Source of the DNA: Psychrobacter celer
GTDB taxonomy: Bacteria > Pseudomonadota > Gammaproteobacteria > Pseudomonadales > Moraxellaceae
Reading direction: 5' to 3'
Length of the DNA stretch: 64,000 bases
Assembly: GCF_016107555.1 (NCBI RefSeq)
Contig: NZ_JABASU010000006.1
Location: 1-64,000, forward strand
This document shows positions 17,439-26,695 of this stretch, piece after piece. The position numbers were made by a program, and so were the translations under genes. The notes below the pieces were generated by a model that saw nothing but the letters and a program-made list of their open reading frames with translations, was not told the origin of the DNA and did not search any database. Numbering within the stretch: position 1 is the stretch's first letter; each line of letters opens with the position of its first letter.

Positions 17439-17602
17439 TATTGGCGCTGTTTTTTATGAAAATGACTTTTGTGGGAGTGGTTTTTATGACAATGGCTTTT
17501 ATAAGAGTGTTTTAGGAAGCTATTTGATGAGCATGGTTGACGCTTATCACTGTAACAACTTGGCAGCCTTTGGTGGGTCGCTGAGTGATAATTTAGCAGT
17601 TA

Positions 17603-17636
17603 TTGTCAACGTACTGTCATAAATGCTCGGTAGACT
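17603..17636 (+). promoter_or_regulatory. Pho box and -10 element upstream of phoX
   Basis: Two heptamers, TTGTCAA at 17603-17609 and CTGTCAT at 17614-17620, lie 11 bp apart with a 4-bp spacer. This is the layout of the PhoB box (CTGTCAT, N4, CTGTCAT). Ten bases later TAGACT at 17631 can serve as the -10, the spacing seen in Pho promoters where PhoB replaces the -35. The site is about 90 bp before the phosphatase start. Confidence 0.65.
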
Positions 17637-17724
17637 TGAGCGTAACTTATATCGTTGTGGTGGATTTGATAAAGCCGCAACCCATCCTTTACGCCACTCT
17701 AGCCAAATAGCAAGGTGACTGAAC

Positions 17725-19926
17725 ATGACGTTATTGAACAAACCACTCGCTCATGAAGCCGTAGAAGATTCAAACACGAGCAATAATATCGAATTTCAAA
17801 CCATCATCAATCGACGTATGCATCGTCGCCATATCTTAAAAGGCGGTACAGGGCTGACGGCGGCGGCGTTTTTTGGGGCGCTGCCTTTGGTTGGCTGTAG
17901 TGACGACGATGACGACAGCCCATCTCGCCTGCCCAGCGACGATGACCAAGCCGCCATCCCAGCACAAGGAAATCTCAAACGTCCCGACACCCTAAAATTC
18001 ACTGCAGTGGCGCATTCGACAGCCGATACCATGAGTGTGGCGGAAGGCTATCAGGCAGAGATGATATTGCCACTAGGGACACCGCTGATGTCTGGTATCG
18101 CCGACTGGAAGGACAACCGTGAGCAGTCCGCTGAGTCGTTTGAGTGGCGTATGGGCGACAACCATGATGGCATGTGGTTTTTTGGCAAAAAAGGCAATAC
18201 CTACGATGCCAAAGCCTCTAAAAACGGCCTGCTGGTCATGAACCATGAGTATGTCAATAGCAGCGAGCTTAGTCCATTTGGTTATCATGTCATCTCGGAT
18301 AACAATGCGGCACCCATTTATCAAAACCGTCGTCTGGCCAGTGATGTGCGCCGCGAGGTCAACTGCCACGGGGTCGCTGTCGTTGAGATGACGCGCCGTG
18401 CCGATGGATTGGGTTATGAGATGGTCAAGGATTCAAAATACAATCGCCGTATCACCAGCAGTACGCCCGCCCAGCTGACGGGTCCTGTGGCAGGCTCTGA
18501 TTTGGTCAAGACAAAGTTTGATCCAACAGGGTTGCAGACGCGTGGCATCAACAACAATTGCGGCGCAGGACTGTCGCCGTGGGGTACCTATCTGACGACA
18601 GAAGAAAATTTCTTGGGCGTATTTGCGCGTGGTCAAGACGCCGAGCAGCTAAGCACAAGTCATAACTACGGGCGTGAGCGCTATGGGGCCAGCGAAAACT
18701 TCTCTGGCTGGGAGTATCTGTGGCATACGCCTTATGCCAAAGATGAAATCATAGCTGATGAGTTTGCCCGCTGGGATATGACCGCGACAGGCACTGATGC
18801 TACTGAGGATTATCGCAATGGCTTTAATACCTTTGGTTACATCACCGAAATCGATCCTTTTGATCGGCACTCAGCACCGCAAAAACGCACGGCACTCGGT
18901 CGTTTTGCACACGAAAACTGTGCGTATGCGCCCGTCGAGTCAGGTAAACCTGTGGTGTTTTATATGGGGGATGATGCGCGCGGCGAGTATATTTATAAGT
19001 TTGTCTCAAAGGCACGATGGTCCAATGCAGATATCGGCGGCGGCCTCAAAGCTGGCGACAAATACCTAAATGAAGGCACGCTGTATGTGGCGGTGTTTCA
19101 CGAAGACGGTCGCGGCGAGTGGCGGCCACTGGTCCATGGACAAAATGGACTTGATGCGAGCAATGCTGATCTGCCATTTGCTGGGCAAGATGAGGTGTTG
19201 GTCTTTGCGCGCGCTGCTGCCGATGCCTTGGGTGCGACCAAGATGGATCGACCAGAGTGGGTGTCGGTGAGCCCCATGACAGGCGAGGTGTATGTGACCT
19301 TGACCAACAACAAATATCGCGGCGAGCGTGAGGATCAGCCTCTCTCAGCAGCCAACCCGCGTAGCTATCAAGTCAATGGCAAACCAAGTGGTAATGACAA
19401 CGGTCATATCATTCGCTGGGCCGAAGCAGGCGGTGACCATGCCGCAACCAGTTTTGAGTGGGATATCTACTTGTTTGCCGCGCCCAATGAGCTGGCGGCA
19501 GAAAACTTATCGCAATTAAACAAAAACAATGACTTGTCATCGCCTGATGGCCTGTACTTTGATCCGCGCGGGGTATTATGGATTCAGACCGATGATGGCG
19601 CGTATACCGATACCAGCAGTTGTATGCTATTGGCCGCGTTGCCTGGTCAGGTCAGCGATGGCACGCTGATCACCACATCTGCAGGCCAGCAAACCCGCGT
19701 CGGAATGCCCGCCCGTGATGACAATATCAAACGTTTTTTTGTCGGTCCCGAAGGCTGTGAGGTGACAGGCATCACCATGACGCCAGATTTTAAAACGTTA
19801 TTTATCAACATTCAGCATCCTGGCAACACATGGGGCGCGGTGGCTGGAGGTAGTACGCCGCGCTCGGCCACCGTGATGATTACTCGCGAAGATGGCGATG
19901 TCATATTGGCAGAATCGTTTACTTAG
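17725..19926 (+). CDS. phoX: PhoX-family (DUF839) alkaline phosphatase, Tat-exported
   Basis: The 733-residue protein belongs to the PhoX family of calcium- and iron-dependent phosphatases that release phosphate from organic esters outside the inner membrane. The N-terminus has a long hydrophilic lead, a twin-arginine motif (HRRHILKGG near residue 35) and a hydrophobic segment ending in LVGC, so it may be a Tat-exported lipoprotein. An Asp run (SDDDDD) follows. Family regions include NHDGMWFFG, LLVMNHEYVN, NNNCGAGLSPWGTYLTTEEN, GRFAHENC and SPDGLYFDPRGVLWIQTDDG. AAGGTGAC precedes the ATG. The Pho box upstream points to induction on phosphate starvation. Confidence 0.9.
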   Translation: MTLLNKPLAHEAVEDSNTSNNIEFQTIINRRMHRRHILKGGTGLTAAAFFGALPLVGCSDDDDDSPSRLPSDDDQAAIPAQGNLKRPDTLKFTAVAHSTADTMSVAEGYQAEMILPLGTPLMSGIADWKDNREQSAESFEWRMGDNHDGMWFFGKKGNTYDAKASKNGLLVMNHEYVNSSELSPFGYHVISDNNAAPIYQNRRLASDVRREVNCHGVAVVEMTRRADGLGYEMVKDSKYNRRITSSTPAQLTGPVAGSDLVKTKFDPTGLQTRGINNNCGAGLSPWGTYLTTEENFLGVFARGQDAEQLSTSHNYGRERYGASENFSGWEYLWHTPYAKDEIIADEFARWDMTATGTDATEDYRNGFNTFGYITEIDPFDRHSAPQKRTALGRFAHENCAYAPVESGKPVVFYMGDDARGEYIYKFVSKARWSNADIGGGLKAGDKYLNEGTLYVAVFHEDGRGEWRPLVHGQNGLDASNADLPFAGQDEVLVFARAAADALGATKMDRPEWVSVSPMTGEVYVTLTNNKYRGEREDQPLSAANPRSYQVNGKPSGNDNGHIIRWAEAGGDHAATSFEWDIYLFAAPNELAAENLSQLNKNNDLSSPDGLYFDPRGVLWIQTDDGAYTDTSSCMLLAALPGQVSDGTLITTSAGQQTRVGMPARDDNIKRFFVGPEGCEVTGITMTPDFKTLFINIQHPGNTWGAVAGGSTPRSATVMITREDGDVILAESFT

Positions 19927-20033
19927 AGCGCTTGGATGACTCGGCTGCGGTAGTGAAATGGCTGAAATAGTGAACGGCTGCGATGGTAAAGCGGCGGCAC
20001 GGTGATTACAGATACGGATAGTGATGTTAGCTA

Positions 20034-20063
20034 AAACCGCAAGCGCTGGCTTGGGGTTTTTTT
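20034..20063 (+). terminator. Terminator after phoX
   Basis: AAACCGCAAGC, a 4-base loop and GCTTGGGGTTT are followed by further T. It lies about 110 bp beyond the phoX stop. Confidence 0.75.
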
Positions 20064-20131
20064 CTGTGAGTAGCGGCAGATGTCACGACGTTTTATCGTA
20101 AAGCGGCTACCAGTTACATCATTTTTTTCTA

Positions 20132-20160
20132 TTGCAAGCGTTTACAGGCTAGTATATAAA
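20132..20160 (+). promoter_or_regulatory. Promoter of the alpha/beta hydrolase gene
   Basis: TTGCAA and TATAAA are separated by exactly 17 bp, just after the phoX terminator. It lies inside the longest open frame of the next gene, which argues that the true start codon is downstream, at 20188 or 20212. Confidence 0.6.
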
Positions 20161-20187
20161 TATCTTTTGACCAAATGTGTCCATTTT

Positions 20188-21696
20188 ATGAACGCACTAA
20201 CGAGTAACACTATGGACAGTGTAGAGATTATTTATAAAGACAGCATGAGGCCTGATAGCTCAGATGAAGCAGGTCATGAGCTGGCCGCGCATTTTGCCTC
20301 AGAGACTGCCGCCACAGACCACACAGTAGCGCCGCATAGCGACCTGTATGAGCAAATCGATCAGCTAGCCGCCATCGATATCGACGAAATCATCAAACTG
20401 CAAGCCGATGATGCCAACGCCGTGACGACACATCCTGTGCTGTATGCCGATTTTTTTGAAGGGCTTGCGCAGCTGGCGACGATGGGCGTGGTGGAGGTGA
20501 CAGAGATTGTGGAAGCCATTCACCGCGAGGTGATTTTACGCCCTTTGGGACGGTTTAATGAAAACCACCTTAACAATTGGCAACGGGGTATCACGGGGCG
20601 TATATATGGCACCATACGCCAAGTCATGCTACTGGTGGGCAACAATCTGGCCACGGTGCTGCGTATCTACAAAACCATGAGGCGCCAAAAAAACACTCAG
20701 CCGTTGCCCGACACCCTAAAAAAACTGGTCAATGTGCTAAACGGCGTGATGGGTGATCATCTGATCAATCATAAAAACGCACTGGCCATACCGATGCAGC
20801 TCTATGATAGCAATGGTGATACGCAGTTAGCGACGCTCTCAGGGCGAGTGGTGATCTTATGTCATGGCTTATGTATGAGTCATCTCAGTTGGCAATCCGC
20901 AGCAGGCAATCATTTGGGGGAGGCCATCGCGCGCAGTCAGCCTGAAGCGACAGTGCTGTACCTTGATTATAATACGGGGCGGCGTATCTCGCGCAGTGGC
21001 CGTAAGCTGTGTCAGTTACTACAAGACTTGATCGAGCAGCATCCCAATATCAGTCAGATCGATCTGGTCGGTCACAGTATGGGCGGCTTGGTCGCTCGCA
21101 GTGCGCTGTTTTATGGCGAGCAAGACCATCTGGCTTGGGTCAAGCGGGCCGGCAATCTCATCACCCTCGGCTCACCGCACCACGGCGCGGTGCTAGAGCG
21201 TATCGGTCATCATGTACAGGATATCATCGCCAAGCTGCCGTTTGCAGGCTCGCTTGCCAAGTTGGGCGAGATGCGTAGCGCAGGTATCATTGATCTGCGT
21301 CACGGTAGTATTCGTGATGTAGACTGGCGGGCGCTGGAGGGCCGTAGTGTGCTGCCGCAAGACTTTCGGCATCCTGCGCGCTTGCCAAGTGGTATCAAGA
21401 CGTATTTTGTCGCCAGTGCATTGGTCGAGACCCATTATGACTCGAAGATGACACACCTGCTGGGCGATGGTCTGGTCTCTGTCGCCTCAGCGCTTGGAGA
21501 AGATGATGCCGAACATGCTTTGTTTGTCCCTGAGGGGCATAAAGCACTGTTTTATGGCGTCAGTCATATGAATCTGATTCATAGTAGACGGGTGCGCGAG
21601 CAAGTAGTGGCGTGGCTGTTAGCTAATGGCCGCAGTGACTACGCCGAGCAGCCGCGGATATATTCTTATCCCAAAAGTCTGGGACTGATGGTATAA
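20188..21696 (+). CDS. Alpha/beta-hydrolase, lipase-like (GHSMGG)
   Basis: The product is an esterase/lipase-like hydrolase of about 502 residues. The N-terminal 200 residues are helical and acidic with no recognised domain. The hydrolase domain starts at VVILCHGLCMSHLSWQ and has the nucleophile elbow LVGHSMGGLVARSA near residue 297, then LITLGSPHHGAVLERIGHH and a late His in SHMNLIHSRRV as candidate catalytic His. No signal peptide is seen from this start; the longer frame from 20080 would add a hydrophobic stretch but begins upstream of the promoter at 20132. The ATG at 20212 (MDSVEIIYK) is an alternative. The natural substrate is unknown. Confidence 0.75.
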   Translation: MNALTSNTMDSVEIIYKDSMRPDSSDEAGHELAAHFASETAATDHTVAPHSDLYEQIDQLAAIDIDEIIKLQADDANAVTTHPVLYADFFEGLAQLATMGVVEVTEIVEAIHREVILRPLGRFNENHLNNWQRGITGRIYGTIRQVMLLVGNNLATVLRIYKTMRRQKNTQPLPDTLKKLVNVLNGVMGDHLINHKNALAIPMQLYDSNGDTQLATLSGRVVILCHGLCMSHLSWQSAAGNHLGEAIARSQPEATVLYLDYNTGRRISRSGRKLCQLLQDLIEQHPNISQIDLVGHSMGGLVARSALFYGEQDHLAWVKRAGNLITLGSPHHGAVLERIGHHVQDIIAKLPFAGSLAKLGEMRSAGIIDLRHGSIRDVDWRALEGRSVLPQDFRHPARLPSGIKTYFVASALVETHYDSKMTHLLGDGLVSVASALGEDDAEHALFVPEGHKALFYGVSHMNLIHSRRVREQVVAWLLANGRSDYAEQPRIYSYPKSLGLMV

Positions 21697-21738
21697 AGGT
21701 AGGTTAGGCTAGATTGCCTTTGCTAAGCACAGCATCAT

Positions 21739-21778
21739 AAAAAAAGGCCCTCACACTTTATATTGAGGGCTTTTTATT
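21739..21778. terminator. Bidirectional terminator between the hydrolase gene and hslO
   Basis: The arms AAGGCCCTCA and TGAGGGCTTT are flanked by A-runs and T-runs, serving the two convergent genes. Confidence 0.85.
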
Positions 21779-21802
21779 GAGAGGTGTTTTACCAGATACC
21801 GC

Positions 21803-22774
21803 CTATTTAGCAAAGATAGCGGTCACATCGTCTTTATCAAACGGATAGATCTCACCGCAAAAACCGCAGTCCATCTCAAACGTCCCGCCTTGCTCTTCGA
21901 CGATATCTAACGCTTCTGCTTCACCGATTTGCTCGATGGCTGTCTCGCACTTTTCGCGTGAGCAAGTACAGCCAAATGATAGCGCCACAGGCTCAGGTGC
22001 CACGATGTTTTCTTCATGATACAAGCGGTATAAAATCTCGCTGGTATCGAGTGTGGTCAGCTCTTCTGCTTTTAGCGTACGCGTGAGGACGTTTAAGCGC
22101 GGCCATAGGTCATCATCGATGCCGGCATCTTGGTTTTGCTCGACTTCGTAGGTTTCCTCAGCGGTACGTGGCAACATTTGTACCAAAATACCCCCAGCTT
22201 GTAGGCCGTCTGATGCTAAGTTGATCAGCGTTGGAATCTGCGCGGACTGTTTTTGATAGTGCGCCAAGCAGTCTGCCAAATTGTCATGACTACGCTCGAC
22301 GATACCTTGATAAGAGTCGCCGCCGTCAGGCTGAATATTGATAAACAATACGCCTTGGCCCATCGCGCCAAGCTCCGCAAAAGCGTCTTTGGCTGTGGTC
22401 ATGCTCTCCCACGCTTGTGCTTGCGCGTCGGTGTCGGCCTTCCAGCTGGCAAGCGCGCGGATGATGCCGTCTTGGTCACACTCCGCCATCGCCCAATTGA
22501 GCAGGCTCTCAGGGTCTGAGGACTGCAGCTGGATAGACAAACGACCGTTGATTTTGACAGTGCTGATCAGCAAGCTTGCCGCCGTCATCATCTCACCCAA
22601 TAAGCGTTTAATCGCTTCAGGATAGGGCTTTTGGGCAATCGTGGTCGCATAGCTGCGCGATAGACGCACCACATCACCGCGTACAGGCGAGTCTTCAATA
22701 AAAAAGCGCTGGCGAATGTCGTTGTAGCTGGTGGTTTGGGTGTCAGTATTTGGTGCTTGAGTATCTTGAGTCAT
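21803..22774 (-). CDS. hslO: Redox-regulated chaperone Hsp33
   Basis: Hsp33 is a cytoplasmic holdase switched on by oxidation of its zinc-binding cysteines. The 323-residue protein has the C-terminal zinc centre: the FGCTCSREKC region near residue 268 and DCGFCGEIYPF near residue 301. The N-terminal domain shows RGDVVRLSRSYATTI and LLGEMMTAASLL. The lead (MTQDTQAPNTDTQTTSYND) is slightly long. It converges on the hydrolase gene and shares the terminator between them. The 317-bp spacer on the other side, toward gltI, shows no other recognised element. Confidence 0.95.
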   Translation of the reverse strand: MTQDTQAPNTDTQTTSYNDIRQRFFIEDSPVRGDVVRLSRSYATTIAQKPYPEAIKRLLGEMMTAASLLISTVKINGRLSIQLQSSDPESLLNWAMAECDQDGIIRALASWKADTDAQAQAWESMTTAKDAFAELGAMGQGVLFINIQPDGGDSYQGIVERSHDNLADCLAHYQKQSAQIPTLINLASDGLQAGGILVQMLPRTAEETYEVEQNQDAGIDDDLWPRLNVLTRTLKAEELTTLDTSEILYRLYHEENIVAPEPVALSFGCTCSREKCETAIEQIGEAEALDIVEEQGGTFEMDCGFCGEIYPFDKDDVTAIFAK

Positions 22775-23091
22775 AACTGGCTTATGTCATTGAGAAGTTG
22801 CTAACTTTATGGGGATTGTTGCGTATTTATCAATCTTATCAATTACCCCTGATGGCCGTCGCGGGTTAGATAGGTAATCGCCAAAGACCATCATTCTATA
22901 TTTTGCACAAAAAAGTTTATCGCCCGTTGCAATTTTGTTGTACAGTAACATTAAGTTGCATTGTGATAAACAATAGCAATAACGACAAGGGTGCATGACA
23001 ACCAGTCAGTCGATAGGGGGTGATTTATAAACCCTTTATCGTCCAAGCACTCGTTTAATTTAGTGATAATGTGATAAAAAGGATGTATCTC

Positions 23092-24081
23092 ATGAGCTAT
23101 CTATCTTCCAAACCTCTCTCTAAGGGCTTGACCCTAGCGGCCTTTATGGCGTTTGGCCTCGCTGGGTGTAATAACAGCAACCAAGCGACCAGTGAGACAG
23201 CGCCTGCCGATGAGGCGGGTACCGCGACCAGTGCAGTAAACGGCACGCTACAAAAAATCAAAGACTCAGGCACCATCGTGGTCGGTCACCGTGACTCTTC
23301 TATTCCTTTTTCTTATATCGCGGACGACCCAAATCAGCCGATAGGCTATGCCCACGACCTAGAGATGAAAGTCGTCGAGGCCGTCAAACAAAGGCTCAAT
23401 ATGCCTGATCTTAATGTCCGCTATAACCTTATTACCTCGCAGACGCGTATTCCCTTGGTACAAAACGGTACTGTGGACTTTGAGTGTGGCTCAACCACCA
23501 ACAACGAAGAGCGCCAAAAGCAAGTGGCCTTCTCCAATGGCTTCTTTGAGATTGGGACGCGTCTGTTAACCAAAAAAGACTCCGGTATCAATGACTTTGC
23601 CGACTTAAAAGGCAAGACGCTAGTCACCACCGCTGGCACGACATCAGAGCGCTATATCCGTCAATATAATGACGACAATCAGATGGACATCAACATCATC
23701 TCAGCAAAAGATCATGGCGAGGCGTTTTTGATGTTAGAAAACGGCCGCGCTGACGCCTTTATGATGGATGATGTGCTGCTCGCTGGTGAAAAAGCCAAAG
23801 CCAAAAACCCAGATGAATGGGTTATCGTCGGTGAGCCGCAATCGTTTGAGATCTATGGCTGTATGATGCGTAAAGACGACCCTGAGTTTAAAGCGGTGGT
23901 CGATGAAGCCTTGGTCAATGTCTTTAGCTCAGGCGAGATCAATAGCATTTATGATAAGTGGTTCTTGAACCCGATCCCGCCAAAGAACGTCAACCTCAAC
24001 TTTGAGATGTCTGACAACCTAAAGGCATTGATTGCCAACCCGCACGATGGTGCGCAGCCAAAAGCGGCGCCAGCACAGTAA
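23092..24081 (+). CDS. gltI: Glutamate/aspartate ABC transporter binding lipoprotein
   Basis: This 329-residue acidic amino-acid binding protein is of the GltI/DEBP type. The signal segment ends in FGLAGC, so unlike the soluble E. coli protein it is probably lipid-anchored. Family blocks are IKDSGTIVVGHRDSSIPFSY, RIPLVQNGTVDFECGSTTNN, VAFSNGFFEIGTRLLTKKDS, TLVTTAGTTSERYIR and ENGRADAFMMDDVLLAGE, all typical of the glutamate/aspartate subgroup. A GTG at 23071 and an ATG at 23083 lie upstream, but AAAAGGA is best placed for the ATG at 23092. It heads a four-gene operon with two permeases and an ATPase. Confidence 0.92.
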   Translation: MSYLSSKPLSKGLTLAAFMAFGLAGCNNSNQATSETAPADEAGTATSAVNGTLQKIKDSGTIVVGHRDSSIPFSYIADDPNQPIGYAHDLEMKVVEAVKQRLNMPDLNVRYNLITSQTRIPLVQNGTVDFECGSTTNNEERQKQVAFSNGFFEIGTRLLTKKDSGINDFADLKGKTLVTTAGTTSERYIRQYNDDNQMDINIISAKDHGEAFLMLENGRADAFMMDDVLLAGEKAKAKNPDEWVIVGEPQSFEIYGCMMRKDDPEFKAVVDEALVNVFSSGEINSIYDKWFLNPIPPKNVNLNFEMSDNLKALIANPHDGAQPKAAPAQ

Positions 24082-24168
24082 TCGTTGTCCCAAACCCTAG
24101 CTGGCCTATGCGTATGTCATGTGTTGTTTGACGCATAGGCTCTTTTATCGCTGCTTGGAGAGACAACC

Positions 24169-24915
24169 ATGAATTATAGCTGGAACTGGGGTGTACTGTT
24201 TGAGCAGACTGGTATCGGTAGCGAGCTGTATATCCATTGGATGATTACTGGTCTTGGCTGGCTGCTACTGATTGGCAGTATCGCTTGGGCCATCGCCATG
24301 ATCGTCGGCACCATCTTAGGCATCATGCGCACGTTGCCGAGCAAGACGGCGCGAGCGATTGGTACCGCTTACGTAACGTTTTTTCGTAATATACCATTAC
24401 TCGTACAGCTGTTTTTTTGGTTTTATATCGCCCCTGGTTGGCTGACACCAACGATACAAGAATGGTGGTATAAAGACCTGTCGCCCAATACCTCAGCCAT
24501 GCTCTCGGCGAGTATCGGTTTGGGGCTGTTTACTGCCGCCCGTATCGTCGAGCAGGTGCGCACGGGTATCGAGTCGCTACCAGATGGCCAAGTCAATGCT
24601 GCCTATGCGCTTGGCTTTAGCATCCCGCAAGTCTACAAAGAAGTCCTACTGCCGCAAGCCTTTCGTATCATCTTGCCGCCGCTCAGCTCTGAGCTGACCA
24701 ACTGCTTTAAAAACGCCTCAGTCGCCTCGCTCGTTGGGGTGATGGAGCTGATTAGCCAAACCAAAACCATCAGTGAATACACGCAAAACAGCATTGAGAT
24801 CTATACCTACGCGACGATTATCTACTTGGTATTTAACTTGTCCTTAATCGCGATAATGGGACTGATCGAGCGCAAACTGCGCGTGCCTGGGCTGATTGCA
24901 GGAGGTCAAAAATGA
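24169..24915 (+). CDS. gltJ: Glutamate/aspartate ABC transporter permease
   Basis: This 248-residue inner-membrane permease opens with MNYSWNWGVLFEQTG, very like GltJ. It has YVTFFRNIPLLVQLFFWFYI and the EAA-type loop ESLPDGQVNAAYALGFSIPQ, followed by YKEVLLPQAFRIILPPL. GGAGAGAC precedes the start. Its stop overlaps the start of gltK by four bases, indicating translational coupling. Confidence 0.93.
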   Translation: MNYSWNWGVLFEQTGIGSELYIHWMITGLGWLLLIGSIAWAIAMIVGTILGIMRTLPSKTARAIGTAYVTFFRNIPLLVQLFFWFYIAPGWLTPTIQEWWYKDLSPNTSAMLSASIGLGLFTAARIVEQVRTGIESLPDGQVNAAYALGFSIPQVYKEVLLPQAFRIILPPLSSELTNCFKNASVASLVGVMELISQTKTISEYTQNSIEIYTYATIIYLVFNLSLIAIMGLIERKLRVPGLIAGGQK

Positions 24916-25583
24916 ATATGATGACTGAGCTTGCCACTGCCTATCCCGGATTGATGGGTGGCATGCTGACCACGCTTAAGGTATTGTTTTTGGCGATTTT
25001 GGGCGGTATCAGTTTGGGGACGATACTGGCGCTGATGCGTTTATCGGGTATCAAAGTGCTTGAGATACCAGCAAAACTGTATGTGAATTATTTTCGCTCA
25101 GTGCCCTTACTGCTGGTGCTTTTGTGGTTTTATTTTGCTGTACCGATGATTTATTTTTGGATCGTGGGTAAGTATCTACAGCTCGATGCGGCGTTTGCCT
25201 CTTGTGTGGTGGCCTTTATGATGTTTGAGGCGGCGTATTTTTCTGAGGTGGTGCGTGCTGGCATTCAATCGATCGGCAGCGGGCAGGTCAATGCTGCCAA
25301 AGCGCTGGGCATGACTTATGGGCAGACCATGCGTTTGGTTATCTTGCCGCAAGCCTTTCGCAAAATGCTGCCGCTGATTTTGCAGCAGTGTATTATTTTA
25401 TTCCAAGACACGACGTTGGTGTTTGCTATTGGTTTGACGGATTTTTTCCGCGCAGCCTACGTGCGCGGTGAGCTGATGGGGCTTCTGACGCCTTATATCT
25501 TGGGCGCTGGTGCGATTTATTTTGTCATTAGCTTAAGTGCATCTATGGGCGTGCAGCAGCTACAAAAGCGTTTACGGTTCTGA
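24912..25583 (+). CDS. gltK: Glutamate/aspartate ABC transporter permease
   Basis: This is the second permease, 223 residues, with TTLKVLFLAILGGISLGTI, VNYFRSVPLLLVLLWFYFA and the coupling loop SIGSGQVNAAKALGMTYGQ followed by RLVILPQAFRKMLP. It pairs with GltJ to form the channel. An AGGAGG site inside the end of gltJ lies just before its ATG. A 78-bp gap containing a palindrome (25631-25644) separates it from gltL. Confidence 0.93.
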   Translation: MNMMTELATAYPGLMGGMLTTLKVLFLAILGGISLGTILALMRLSGIKVLEIPAKLYVNYFRSVPLLLVLLWFYFAVPMIYFWIVGKYLQLDAAFASCVVAFMMFEAAYFSEVVRAGIQSIGSGQVNAAKALGMTYGQTMRLVILPQAFRKMLPLILQQCIILFQDTTLVFAIGLTDFFRAAYVRGELMGLLTPYILGAGAIYFVISLSASMGVQQLQKRLRF

Positions 25584-25661
25584 CACACCCTAGACTGCGC
25601 GGTCGCGGTTGACGAAATTTTTAAACAATGATTATCAAGATAATGTGGTTAGGAGCCAATA

Positions 25662-26465
25662 ATGAACAATGCTGATACGTATGTAAATGCCTTTGGCGGG
25701 TTGGTCACCAATAATGGTCATGCCAGTGATGAGATAGTCATTGAGATGGCAAATGTCAGTAAGTGGTATGGCGACTTTCAAGTGCTGACTGACTGCACCG
25801 CCCATGTACACAAAGGCGATGTCGTCGTGGTTTGCGGGCCATCGGGTAGTGGCAAATCAACGCTGATTAAGACGGTCAACGGGCTTGAGCCTTTTCAACA
25901 AGGCGAGATTATGGTCAATGGTGTCTCTGTTGGTGCACCTAAGACTAACTTGCCCAAGCTACGTAGCCGTGTCGGTATGGTGTTTCAGCATTTTGAGTTG
26001 TTTCCGCATTTGACCATTATCGATAATTTAACCGTCGCGCAAATCAAGGTGCTGGGCCGTAAAGAGTCTGAGGCTAAACAAAAAGCCATGGCTTATCTAG
26101 ATCGCGTGGGACTGAGTGCGCAGGCACCCAAATATCCCGCCGAGCTATCAGGCGGTCAGCAGCAGCGCGTGGCGATTGCCCGTGCGCTGGCGATGGACCC
26201 TGTGGCGATGCTGTTTGATGAGCCAACCTCGGCGCTTGATCCTGAGATGATTCAAGAGGTGCTTGATGTGATGGTCGAGCTGACTCGTGATGGCATGACC
26301 ATGATGTGTGTGACCCATGAGATGGGCTTTGCCAGTCAGGTCGCCAATCGCATTATCTTTATGGATGAAGGTCATATCGTCGAAAACTGTAGCAAAGATG
26401 AGTTTTTTGAAGGGGCAAAAAGTGAGCGCGCCCAGCTGTTTTTGTCCAAGATTTTAAATCATTAA
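25662..26465 (+). CDS. gltL: Glutamate/aspartate ABC transporter ATPase
   Basis: This 267-residue ATPase has Walker A GPSGSGKST, Q-loop FQHFELFPHLT, signature [14 protein letters not shown], Walker [15 protein letters not shown] and the switch His in VTHEMGFA. It completes the gltIJKL importer for glutamate and aspartate. The N-terminal lead of about 25 residues (NNADTYVNAFGGLVTNNGH) is longer than in E. coli. TTAGGAG lies before the ATG. A terminator follows at 26535. Confidence 0.93.
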   Translation: MNNADTYVNAFGGLVTNNGHASDEIVIEMANVSKWYGDFQVLTDCTAHVHKGDVVVVCGPSGSGKSTLIKTVNGLEPFQQGEIMVNGVSVGAPKTNLPKLRSRVGMVFQHFELFPHLTIIDNLTVAQIKVLGRKESEAKQKAMAYLDRVGLSAQAPKYPAELSGGQQQRVAIARALAMDPVAMLFDEPTSALDPEMIQEVLDVMVELTRDGMTMMCVTHEMGFASQVANRIIFMDEGHIVENCSKDEFFEGAKSERAQLFLSKILNH

Positions 26466-26534
26466 TAGCAACGTTTTTGCTGCTACTTTAGCGCCTTGAT
26501 GTAGAGGCTGTTCAATGAGCTCTAAGCATTTGCC

Positions 26535-26562
26535 AAAAAGCGTCTATGATTTTAGGCGCTTT
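26535..26562 (+). terminator. Terminator after gltL
   Basis: AAAAAGCGTCT, an 8-base loop and AGGCGCTTTTTTT form a clear terminator about 70 bp after the gltL stop. Confidence 0.85.
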
Positions 26563-26695
26563 TTTTGGGTTTTTTTTGGCCATAACGGTCCAGTAGCGGG
26601 GGGATAAGCAAGTAGATGAGTGCATGACTGTTTACTGCTACAATAGCGCTCAAGATACCGACAATGAAAAGTTTATACATTATATTGGAGCTATT

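Noticed and set aside
17401..17622. A 73-codon open frame between the FAH gene and phoX
   Set aside because: It runs through the terminator at 17407 and the Pho box, has no ribosome site, and its composition (repeated FYENDFCGSGFYDNGFY) reflects local T-rich repeats.
20080..20187. Longer N-terminus of the alpha/beta hydrolase with a hydrophobic stretch
   Set aside because: A 17-bp-spaced promoter at 20132-20160 lies inside this stretch, so a start at 20080 is unlikely.
22787..22996. Minus-strand 69-codon frame upstream of hslO
   Set aside because: No ribosome site, no recognisable domain, and it lies in the leader region shared by hslO and gltI.
25631..25644. Palindrome ATTATCAAGATAAT before gltL, resembling half of a Fur box
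   Set aside because: The order of hexamers does not match the Fur consensus, the site lies inside an amino-acid transporter operon, and there is no iron-related gene nearby.
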